DNA from: Ailanthus altissimus
Taxonomy: Eukaryota; Streptophyta; Magnoliopsida; Sapindales; Simaroubaceae
Direction: 5' to 3'
Length of the DNA: 64,000 bases
NCBI GenBank assembly: GCA_946807835.1
Contig: OX327697.1
Location: 11,219,001 to 11,283,000, forward strand
Shown here: positions 23,720-33,859 of the stretch, piece by piece
How the letters are laid out: every line of letters starts with the position of its first letter
Position numbering within the stretch: the stretch's first letter is position 1
Program-made: the position numbers and the translations under genes
Notes under the pieces: generated by a model
What the model was told of the DNA's origin: nothing
Database searches by the model: none
The model's input: only the letters and a program-made list of their open reading frames with translations

Positions 23720-25060
23720 TACTACATGTTCAGATTTCAATTTCAATTTGTAATTATAACATTTAATGTAATTGAAATTATAATTATAACATTTTATGTA
23801 ATTGAAATTGTAATTATAACATTTAATGTAAATGAAATTGAAATCAGAATTAGAATTGAAATTATAACTCTTAACATAATTGCAAACAATATATAACGAG
23901 TCCAAAATATATTTCTAACTTCCAATTTCAGATTTGTTGAAATCTAAATTGGATTTTTAATTATAACGTTTAACTTTATTAAAATTTAATTTAAATTTAA
24001 AATTAAAATTATAACATTTAACGTAACTTAAATTTAAATCAGAAATAGAACTGGAATTATAATATTTATACACTTGAAATTGAATGTGGGTTTGAAATTA
24101 CAACATTTAATGTAATTGAAATTAAAATTGTAATTATAATATTTAACGTAATTGAAATTAAAATTAAATTTAAATTTATAACATTTAACGTAATTGAAAT
24201 TTAAATAATAATTAGAATTGAAATTATAACATTTAACGTAATTAAGTTGAAATTGAAATTAGAATTGTAATGTTTAACGTAATTAAAATTATAACGCTTA
24301 ACATAATTGAAATTAAAATTGAAATAGGAATTGTAATTATAACATTTAATGTATTTGAAAGTTAAATTATAATTATAATATTTTATGTAATTAAAATTAG
24401 AATCATAATTCAAATTATAACATTTCACATAATAGAAATAGAAATTAGAATGATAACTTTAAAATAATTATAATTAAAATTAGAATTACAATTATAACAT
24501 TGAATGTCAGTGAAATCGAAATTGAAATCGAAATTATGATATTTAACATAATTAAAATTAAAATTATAACATTTAATGTAATTGAAATCGGTAATTAGAA
24601 TTATAACATTTAATGTAATTGAAATCGAAATTGTAATTAGAATTATAACATTTTATGTACTTGAAATTGAAATTTGATTTGGAATATTAATATTTAATGT
24701 AATTTAAATTGAAATTTGAATTATAATAATTAACATAATTGAAATTAAAATTATAACATTTAAATTAATTAAATTTGAAAATAAAATTATAACATTTAAC
24801 GTAATTAAAATTAAATTTGAAATTAAAATTAGAATGATAACATTTAACATAGTTGAAATTGAAATTGGAATTGAAATTATATCATTTAATGTATTTGAAA
24901 TCAAAATTAGAATTCAAATCATAACATTTGATGTAATTAAAATCAAAATTGAAATTAAATTTAGAATTAAAAATTATTTAACCTAATTAAAATTATAACA
25001 TTTAACGTAATTAAAATTTGAATTATAAGATTTAAGGGATAACAATAAATTTACCTCAAT
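23720..25060. repeat. AT-rich minisatellite, internal copy
   Basis: Same repeat family as the arms, in the orientation of the right arm (AATTATAACATTTAATGTAA). The segment at about 23745-23880, ending ATTATAACTCTTAACATAAT, matches 26540-26660 of the right arm, so this is an extra copy of arm sequence lying inside the loop. Confidence 0.75.
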
Positions 25061-25219
25061 ATTTTAGGCATAAATACAACTTTATTCCAATTAGAGATAA
25101 AATATCCAAAAATTCCTAATTTGTTAACTTTTATCATTAGTTTTAATGGTGGAAAGATAAAAAAAAATAATTTAACCATAAAATTAAATTAAAAATTAGA
25201 ACGTAGCACAAAATAACAC

Positions 25220-25862
25220 GAGTCATTGTATAATTGGTAATATTTTTAAAAATATTTTTACAAAAAAATAAATTAAATGATAAATCATTAAAAAAAAAGA
25301 TATGTAATTGTCCTAAGAGACGACTGCCAGCGTCATTTTTTGACCAGTCTCTAGTATAAAAAAGATTATATTTTAAGTCATTAAAGTTTATTTTTTCTGA
25401 TTTACAAAATGGTAGAGACATTTTAAAAAGAAAAATACTAGAAAATGGCCAAATGTAGTAGTGAGACGCGGCAGCCTTCATCACTTGCTATTAAATGATG
25501 GGGCGGTGACTTGCATCGCCTCCATCTATAGATAGATCGACGATTTGTCTACAGGTAGGGGTGGTGTAAGTCATCGCCTTATCATTTGACGAGGTGGTGG
25601 CCACCACCCCTCATCACTACATTTGGCATTTTTTAATCTTTTTTTGATAAAACAAATGACTAACAATTGTGTAGATTAAGTAAAAAAGAGTTTAATGATA
25701 TAAAATTTAATTTTTTTATCGCTGAAATATCCCCAAAAAATGGCGTCTAGCCACCAGTCGGACGTTATTTTTTGTGACAATTACAGATTCTTTTTTAAAA
25801 TTTTTATAATTTAATTTAATTTATTTTTAAAAATATTTTTTAAAATATAAACTAATTATATA
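25220..25862. repeat. Self-palindromic module, copy 2 (inverted)
   Basis: It is the reverse complement of 20745-21390 with scattered differences. It contains the same landmarks: TGACCAGTCTCTAGTAT, GGTAGGGGTGGTGTAAGTC, GCCACCAGTCGGACGTTATT. Adjacent sequence on its outer side is also inverted relative to the left copy, so the whole block was duplicated in inverted form rather than two modules inserting independently. Confidence 0.8.
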
Positions 25863-27010
25863 ATATCAAATTGAAATTGGATTTAGAATTATAACATTTA
25901 ACAAAACTGAAATTGAAATTATAAGATTTAATGTAATTAAAATTGAAATTGGAATTAGAATTATAGCATTATTGAAATTGGAATTAAAATTATAATATTT
26001 AACGTTGATGTAATTAATATTTAACACTATTGAAATTAAAATTAAAATTATTAATTATAACATTTAACGTAATTGAAATTGAGTTTAAAATTAGAATTGA
26101 AATTATAACGTTTAACGTAATTGAAGCTGAAATTGAAATTAAAATTATAATATTTAACGTAATTAAAATTAAAATTAAAATTATAACATTTAACGTACTT
26201 AAAATTAAAATTAAAATTATATTATTTTATGTCATTAAAATTAGAATTGAAATTGTAATTAAAATATTTAATATTTAATTTAAATTTAAATTTAAATTAG
26301 AAATAAAGTTATAATTTTAACGTAATTAAATTAAAATTTGAATTATAATATTTAAAGTAAGTGAAATTAAAATTGGAATTATAATATTTTATGTAATTAA
26401 AATTAGAATTAGAATTATAACATTTAAGATATTCGAAATTGAAATTGTAACTTTTAACCTAAATGAAATTGAAATTAGATTTAAAATTATAACATTTAAT
26501 ATAAATAAAATCAAAATAAATTTAGAATTATAACATTTAACGTAATTGAAATTGTAATTATAATAATTAATGTAATTAAAATTGTAATTATAACATTTAA
26601 TGTAAATAAAATTGAAAACGGAATTAGAATTAAAATTATAACTCTTAACATAATTGAAATTAAAATTATAACTCTTAACATAATTGAAATTAAAATTATA
26701 ATTAAAATTATAATATTTAATGTAATTAAATTAAAATTAAAATTAAAATTATAAAATTTTAACATAATGAAAATTAAAATTAAAATTATAACATTTAACA
26801 TAATTGAAATTAAAATGATAATATTTAATATAATTAAAATTAAAATTAAAATTAGATTTAAAATTAAAATTATTTAACTTAATTAAAATAAAATTAAAAT
26901 TGAACTTATAATATTTAACATAATTAAAATTAAAATTAAAATTATAAAATTTAATGTAATTAAAAATTAAAAATATAAAATTTAATGTAATTAAAATTAT
27001 AATTATAATC
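25863..27010. repeat. AT-rich minisatellite, right inverted arm
   Basis: Reverse complement of 20030-20744 up to about 26730, then further units of the same family to about 27010. A duplicated stretch containing ATTATAACTCTTAACATAAT occurs at about 26634-26695. The outermost bases to about 27180 are nearly pure A+T. Confidence 0.8.
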
Positions 27011-27179
27011 AAAATTATAAAATTTAATATTATTAAAATTAAAATTACAACATATAATATAATATATTATTTTTAATTTTTTAATATTATAAAAAGATAT
27101 TTTGTTAATGATTTAATTTTTAAAAATTTATTTTATATTTAATTAAATATTAAAAATAATTTTTAATATTTTTTAATTA

Positions 27180-28119
27180 ATGTTGCACAAGTTGACATCA
27201 TCAAATTTCATTAAATTAATTCAATAAATGAGGCAGCCGGTTGTACTAAAAAAGTGTCTTTAATTATTAATATTATTATTATTGAGCATTTAATGATTCT
27301 CCCTCCGTACCCATGCTATCTGGGTCCATCATGTTTACTGACAGAGGGAACCTTAAGAAAATATTCAATATCTTCAACACTTTGATGTGACCTTAATCAT
27401 AACAGAAACAGAGACCAATACACAATTATTTGTCTTGTCAACTTCTTGCTGATGCTAATAATCAGTCAAAATCATCCATTCTTGTCTGATTCTCTCTGAG
27501 CTACTCTTTTTCAACTTTCAAGTCAAACTGTAAAATCAAGTTCCAAGCAACAACCCAGAGTAAGAGAGTCCTGTAAATCACCCACCAGGTTTCAAGAATT
27601 CAATACCATCTGGGTATATCCGCTTAATTTATGTTTATAATCACAATATTGAAACAGTCAGTTACAGCAAAAATCAGGTCAATATAATGGACAATGTTCT
27701 CAGGACAGGAACAGTGAATTGCAAATAAGACTTTCAACTCAGGCTAAAATTAAACAGACTAGTAAGTTCTACCAGAATTTCACAATTACAAATGTCACAA
27801 TGGATTTCGTAAATTCTATGCTGTAAAAATTGGTAGCCATGCTGTCACATGGTTTTGCATCTAATATTCAAGCCCAACATCATGAAGAAATTTCATGCAA
27901 ATCATAAGAGACAATAACAGGATCAACCCAAATCAACATTAGCATCAATCATCCTCTTGTAAACTAAGAAATCATTAAAATCCTCAACATCAACTACACG
28001 ATCCAATTCTACATCGCACTTACAACAAATTAACAAAACTAAAACCACCACCAATTCTACAACCACAGAAACAACACAGCAGTAAGCAAACCACCACTAC
28101 AACTAAAACTAAAAGTCCA
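27180..28119. other. 3' flank and probable 3' UTR of the AT-hook gene
   Basis: Normal-complexity sequence without repeats or open frames of note. The part next to 28119 should be the 3' untranslated region of the minus-strand gene; its end is not defined. Confidence 0.5.
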
Positions 28120-29492
28120 TTATTCAACACTCATTTCATTAAATTGAGGCTTCACCTTGGGGAGCAGGCCTCTACCTCTCCCAGTCCCTGTCACTGTTGC
28201 TGTAGTCGTAGTGGTTCCGGTAATCCCTCCGGAGGGCCTCGCTATCTTCCTCGGCCGTCCTCTTGGCTTCCCGCTCCCTGTTGCCACCTTAGGTCTTATT
28301 GGCTGCGGAGGAGCATTGGGGTCCTTTGGTGGGCGGCCCCTAGGCCTAGCTAGACCCAGGACCGCCCCCGGTGGCAATGGAACCTTTGGCTTGGGGGGTC
28401 TACCACGGCCACGTCTTGGTGGTGCACTAGGGTCATATTTCATGTAATTGTTTTTCCAAAACACCAGCTCCCTGGATTCCTTCATTCTTTTCAGGTGGTG
28501 TGATAAAAGTGTCGTATGCCCTGCTGGCAAGTGTCCATATTTCGATTCAATGTATTTTGATATTGATGTCTTGTTAGAGCCATTCTTCTCATTCAATGCT
28601 TCGATTGCTGACAAAATCATCTATGTTATACCAAAATATGCAAGCAGAATTAGAAACCAAAAAAGCAATGCATGTCATCAATGAAGAGAAAAATCACTAC
28701 TATTTATGAAACTATACAGAAATTAACACAAAACTAAAACAGTGAAAAAAAATGCCAAATAAGTTCTATTGATGATAAGCACACTTGATATTTTACATAA
28801 AAACCAAAAATTTTAAGGTAGCTAAAGTATACTGAAAATTAAGGTTACCGAAGCTCTTTTTTTTCCCTTGGATTTACTTACGGAGGAAAAATAGGAAATG
28901 AGGCTTTGCAGTATCATGGGCTTCTCTCAGAATTTATAGAAAAACTCTCAAAATCTCACAATTAACCAGAATAGAACTGTAAAAATGACAGAAATTTGAA
29001 GTAATTTAAGCTCGTTCGTAAAAAATAAATATATAAAAGAAAAATAAAAACAAGCATCTTCGTTTGATGCAGAATAACCCCTTGTCCCATTATAATTTTC
29101 GGCATATCAGACATTTGAACATAATTTTCAAACAATAAAGTGTAAAAAGGTAAATGAATTTTTTAAGACAAAAATGCGAGATAAAGATCAGTAACATGGA
29201 CGTTAATTTAGATTCTTAACAAACATCATGTTTATACTTAATATTAATCAGAGAAATGCGTACAAACAAATAAAACAAAATAAAATATCTCTGATATTTC
29301 TCGGAAACCCAATTTTTTCCTCGAGTACCCACTAAAAATAAAAGAAAATAACCAAAGATGAAAACAATACAGATCAACTACAGCTAAAACTGTTAAAAGA
29401 TTTAATTTTTAATTAATTTGAAGGGTTTTTTTTTTATGTACCTGGGGGTAAGGAGGCAGTGGTAGAAGGTCATTAACCTCTTGAGCTGCCAT
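28120..29492 (-). CDS. GH1/HMGA-type DNA-binding protein (linker-histone domain + AT-hooks), two exons
   Basis: Exon 1 is 29442-29492 (ATG at 29492, 17 codons ending PLPPYPQ) and exon 2 is 28120-28620 (166 codons, TAA at 28120-28122). They join in phase 0 across an 821-bp intron with GT donor at 29441-29440 and AG acceptor at 28622-28621, giving 183 residues. Residues about 12-79 form a linker-histone H15 globular domain (MILSAIEALNEKNGSNKTSI, SKYIESKYGHLPAGH, LLSHHLKRMKESRELV). Three AT-hooks follow: RGRGRPPK (about 87-94), RPRGRPPK (109-116) and KPRGRPRK (135-142), with a weak fourth, GRGRG (164-168). Such nuclear proteins bind the minor groove of AT-rich DNA and shape chromatin. The reading frame is intact, so this is the one host gene I support. 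The exon break at PYP|M fits the family as I know it. The high GC of exon 2 contrasts with the surroundings. A plain AT-hook transcription factor is less likely because of the H15 domain. Confidence 0.92.
28621..29441 (-). other. Intron of the AT-hook gene
   Basis: GT-AG intron of 821 bp. It is AT-rich and T-rich on the sense strand near the acceptor (TTTTGGTATAACATAG), with no inserted element seen. Confidence 0.85.
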
Positions 29493-30631
29493 TAATTCTG
29501 CTGGTTTCCAGTCGAAAATTAACAAAAATAAATAAAAAATAAGACTTAGTCACTCAGTCACCGAGTCGCTGAGTCCCAACTCGCTTCAACGACAAACAAT
29601 AGCTACAGCCTACAACAGCAATGACAACAACTAACGGAAAAACTGTTGATTTTGTTGCCAAAAAAGAAAAAATTGTTCAAAGATTTGCGAGATGGATTTA
29701 TTAGAGGGCTTAAACAATTTTGTTGAGCGAGGAAATGAACGGCTGCGAGTGGTCCAGTGGATGATGATCTTACGGCTCATCCTTTGTCATGATGGGTTCA
29801 CGTAGATCAGTGACGTGGAAAGTTTTTGTTATTAGTATTTCTTTTTAGTTTCCGAAATTACAGGATTATCCATTGTTTGTCTTGCCGTATGGCCTTATGG
29901 TTTATGGTCTATTATTGACACGTATTAAAATTAATTTAATAAATAAAAGTAAAATAAAGGAGACGAAAAGATGGTCCCGACTTACTTTTTCAAAAACAAA
30001 TTGAGAATATTCAAATAAAATAACATGTGTGTGGTTGTCAAAACCAAAACACAAAACAAATAACATGTGAGGTTAGCTTCTTTTCTTTTCCAAAGTTTAC
30101 ACTAAGATGAAAAGTATTTAATTTCATTATGGAATTAATCATATTTTTGGTGATTCATTTTAATCTAGTGTTTTGCTAAAAATTATATGAATGTGTTTAA
30201 TTTTAGACTAGAGGAATTAATAAATTTAGAGGTGAATAAAAAGACTGAACTAACTTAATTGAATCGGTTCAATTTTTCTTTTTGAAATTGATTAATTCTA
30301 TTTTTTAAGAGTTAATAAATTTAATTTTTTTTAATTGATCCGAAATCCCTATAGATAAATTAGCAAGAACAAGTCAAGTTTTTTAAAAGAAAATACCTAT
30401 ATATAATTATATATTTATTGAAATAATATATAATATATTATTATAATATTATTTTTATATAGAGTCATTTTATCATTTTATATTTATTAATATTTGTACA
30501 GAAGATTTATTATATGTCATAAATTTTATATCTTTATATTGTATTTATTTTTGGACATTAGCATATTGTCCATGATGCACAGGCACGAAATAATTATTAA
30601 TAGTTGGTTGGCTTGAAATCTGTGAACCAAT
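29493..30631. other. 5' region of the AT-hook gene and intergenic spacer
   Basis: The first ~200 bp should contain the 5' UTR and promoter of the minus-strand gene. A short direct repeat (GTCACTCAGTCACCGAGTCG) lies at about 29549-29568. No clear TATA box could be chosen; CTAATAAAT near 29695 in gene sense is only a candidate. From about 30150 on the sequence is AT-rich without features. Confidence 0.5.
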
Positions 30632-31443
30632 TGTTATGAGTTTTTTAGTGTGCATTCTAAATTTTTTTTAACCATATATGAAAGACTAACTCACAAATAA
30701 TTAAGAATATAAAAGATCTCATATAATTGAGATAAAGAAATAAGTACTACAATACACAATATATATAGTTTGACGATAAATACCTATACCCACGAGGATA
30801 AAAATTCGGCTTCTTTTATTAATAGTTCACAGAGAACTCTAGGTCACAAAAACCTATTAGATCACAAAAATCTCTTAAATCTATAAGATCTTATAATAAG
30901 AGATTAATAAAGGAATACAACGAATAGTCAAAACTCTATCTCAAAGGATCTATCAGCACTCTCTTATGCACTCAACACTCAAGTGATGCCATAGTAATAC
31001 TTTCTCGCGCACTCAACGCTCTAGTATCTATCTAGCTCTATATTCTCTCTTATATTTACATCTTTAATTGCTTAATTATTCTAAGGGGTTATAAGGGTTT
31101 ATATGGGTTTTAAAACCTCTTTAAAAATCTTTAACCTAGTTGGAATAAGAATCTACGTGTTTAGAAAGTATAAAATCGACTTAAACACGCATATTTAAGA
31201 TAAAATGAGAACTCTGTACGACTTAGCACCGCAGCACTGAGTGTTTTTCCTTTGGCACCACAGCGTTGAGCAGCTAGTGTCATAACGCTCACACCTGAAG
31301 ATTGTATCCTCATGCTTCTTTTACTTCTGACTTTTCGTTCTAGTCCCTTTTCTATTTCGCCCATTATATACTTGAATATATGTCTACTCTTCATTAATTT
31401 CTAAATTATGCTCAAACATGATTTTAAATCAACGATTCCAACA
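30632..31443 (-). repeat. 3' LTR of a copia remnant (~812 bp)
   Basis: In element sense the LTR starts TGTTGGAATCG (right border ...CGATTCCAACA at 31443) and ends near ...CTCATAACA (left border TGTTATGAG at 30632). It lies directly downstream of a copia RNase H fragment on the same strand. A GC-rich patch at 31225-31300 (GCACCGCAGCACTGAG, CACCACAGCGTTGAG) resembles patches in other elements of this window. The left border is a best guess. Confidence 0.6.
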
Positions 31444-31494
31444 CTAATCATAAGATAAAAAATTTGTACAAAAATGTCTTCAATTTAACCTAAA

Positions 31495-31565
31495 GCTAGC
31501 TAACCATCGGTAACTTTCTCGAATGAAATTAATATCTAAATCCATATGCTTAATTCTAGTACATC
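31495..31565 (-). pseudogene. Copia RNase H C-terminal fragment
   Basis: Minus-strand translation gives CTRIKHMDLDINFIREKVTD. This matches the conserved end of copia polyproteins, where R-KH-DL-FIREKV precedes the LTR. Everything upstream is missing; the sequence passes into the Tat element within 250 bp. Confidence 0.7.
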
Positions 31566-31789
31566 ATCTTTATGTATCAAAACTAACACTTCTTTGCTTT
31601 ATCTTTTGCTCCTGGAGAAGTAGAAATCACAACTCCCTCGCTAATAAACACGTTGTTGTATATGGTCGGACACATAATGATGATGATGTTCACCAAGGTA
31701 GTAGTTGTGAGAAGGATTTTGATGGACAAAATGACGATGTCATTGTAGAAGGAATGCTTGAAGTACTTAAAAAAAGTAGTCTTAACTAA

Positions 31790-32480
31790 TATGCAAGTTT
31801 CCTCCCAAGGTAGTTTTGAGGAAGTAGTAGATGAAGTATTCAACCAACTGAGAGTCCTTACTATCAGTGGTCAACTAGATGATGAAAGCTTCACTAAAAA
31901 TGAAAGAAAACACGAAGAGAGAAAACTTGCCCAAGCTAAGCAAGTGACGAGGCATTGTTATCAATGGTTGCTATTATGTCTATCTATTAATTAGCACCAG
32001 GCGGTTCTAATTATATTGGATTTTCATATAAAGATCTAATCTGCATTGGTCATCATTTTGCAAATATCCAACCATTTCATCTCAAAAGTTATGATTGGCA
32101 GTGGAAGTTGCGCAGGCATTATATTCTGGAGTACCCTTAAAAAATGAGCTTGAAAGAGACAAATGTTTGCAAGCAAGTCACTTGTTATTGCTTTTAATGG
32201 CACTGAAACAGTATTAAAGGGGTCAATTTATCTACAAGTCACCGCAGCCCAAAGAACTCTGACATTAATTTTCTTAGTAATAGATGCCTCGTTAGGATAC
32301 CATACCATTATAGAAAGAGACTAAATTCATTGAATGCATGAGGTAGTATCTACTTTGCACCAAAAGATAAGGTGTAAAGCTAAGAATTATATAGGAATCG
32401 CTACCATTAAAGGAGACTATCAAGTTGCAAGGAGACGTTATCAAGTGAACTTGAAAGAAGAGAAGGACATGTTAAAAAGC
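31790..32480 (+). pseudogene. Tat gag/protease region remnant
   Basis: The best part is 32230-32480. It reads LQVTAAQRTLTLIFLVIDAS, then GYHTIIERD, MHEVVSTLHQKIRCKAKNYI, and GIATIKGDYQVARRRYQVNL. This corresponds to the stretch after the aspartic protease active site in Tat polyproteins (a D-P-AYN-ILGRP-LN segment, then STYH-LKFP, then G-V-GDQ-AAR-CY). The active-site DTG/DSG itself was not found. The segment 31794-31990 (FEEVVDEVFNQLRVLTISGQ) is open but not recognised. Stops interrupt all frames. Confidence 0.6.
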
Positions 32481-32859
32481 ATAAGTATATATCTACATCG
32501 CCATCTGCATCAAACAAGATGTAGAATTTTATCAAATAGCAATTGCAACCCGTTTTAGAGGGTTTCATGAAGAGAAAGAAGTGGTATACGAAGGGGTAAA
32601 GAAGTAAAAAAACAAAAGCTAGATGTAAATGAATTCGTAGAGCTGCAAGTTGAAGAATTTACTTTTAAAAACAAAGAAAAACTCTTCAAATCTAGAAAGG
32701 CATGTCTAGTTGAAATCGAACCTATAAAAAAAGTGCCTTTAGACCCTTTGAACTAGATCACAAGGTTCCTATAAGAACTAAGCTATAAAAGGAATATGTA
32801 GATGAGTTAATCAAGTTGTTGAAAAAAAAATGGCAATTTATTTGCTTGGGGCCATGAAG

Positions 32860-33859
32860 ATATGCCAAGAGTAGTTCAAAAAATTGCTTGCCATTCCCTA
32901 AATGTTGATCCCAGAGTTACTCTAGTAAAGCAAAAGAAGTAGTGTTTTACCCCCAGAGGGAGCAAAGTTATAGATGAAGAAGTGGATAGATTGCTAGATG
33001 TCAAATCCTTCATGGAAGTTCATTATCCTAAATGGTTGTCAAATGTATTCATTGTAAGGAAGAAAAACTAGAAATGAAGAGTTTGCATTGACTTCACAGA
33101 TTTGAATAGAGCCTGCTCCAAAAACTTTTTTTCTCTAAAACAATTGATCAAATGGTTGACGCAACTACCAGAAATGAGATGATGACTTTTCTTGCTATAT
33201 ATTCTGGGTACAATCAAATACCTATGAATACTGTCAATAAAGGGAAGACAACTTTTATTACTGAACATCAGTCATATTGTTATCGAGTTATGCCTTTGAG
33301 ATTAAAAGAATGCTAGAGCCACATACCAGTAGTTGATGACAAAGAATTTAAGAAAATATTAGGCCAGATAGTAAAAGTCTACATTGACAATATGGTCATC
33401 AAAAGTAAAAGAAAAGAAGATCATTTTCAACACTTACAAGAAGTGTTTGATACTCTGAGAAACTATAAGATAAGGCTTAATCTTACAAAATAGGTCTTTA
33501 ACGTGACTTCAGGAACTTTTATGGGGGACGTATTCAGCCATCATGGGATTGAAGTTAATCTATCTCAAATGAAGCTCTCTAAGAGATGAAATAACCCACA
33601 AATATTAAAGTGGCCCATATGTTAACTGGGCAAGTCGTATCATTGAATAAATTCATATCTAGAATGTCTGATCAATGTAAACCTTTCTTTAACATCATCA
33701 AACAATCCTCCAACACAGAATGAAGACCTGAGCAATCAAAAGCCTACCAAAAGTTGAAGAAATATCTAGCAGCTCCTCAATCTTAGCTACACCAAAATAT
33801 AAAGAGACGCATTTTTTTTTATAGCAGTGTTTGATGTCGGAATAAACGTTGTCCTATTC
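32860..33859 (+). pseudogene. Tat reverse transcriptase (N-terminal and palm part)
   Basis: Seen in sequence: VDPRVTLVKQKK, SKVIDEEVDRLLDVKSFMEV, HYPKWLSNVFIVRKKN, RVCIDFTDLNRACSKNFF, IKVYIDN-type catalytic box (VKVYIDNMVIKSK, 33380-33391 for YIDN), then RLNLTK and VFNVTSGTFMGD. These are the standard gypsy reverse-transcriptase blocks; the DFTDLN-AC phrase is typical of the Tat/Athila branch. The second catalytic Asp of YVDD is Asn here, which should abolish polymerase activity even without the stops and frameshifts. The domain continues after the LTR at 36634. Confidence 0.85.

Larger units (their letters stand above)
20030..27010. mobile_element. 7-kb foldback composite (inverted arms, satellite core)
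   Basis: The left arm (about 20030-21404) and the right arm (25203 to about 26730) are reverse complements over roughly 1.4-1.5 kb, with long nearly identical stretches. For example, the string around TGACATAAAATAATATAATT at 20446-20466 recurs inverted near 26220, and the run containing TTACATCAACGTTAAATATT near 20670 recurs inverted at about 26000. Order: AT-rich array, palindromic module, 22-bp satellite, second AT-rich array, inverted module, inverted AT-rich array. No transposase was seen. Long repeat-built arms resemble foldback-type transposons or non-autonomous Mutator-like elements, but I could not define terminal motifs or a target duplication. Confidence 0.7.

Noticed and set aside
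28144..28447. Open frames on the plus strand opposite the AT-hook exon
   Set aside because: Shadows of the GC-rich exon 2 of the minus-strand gene.
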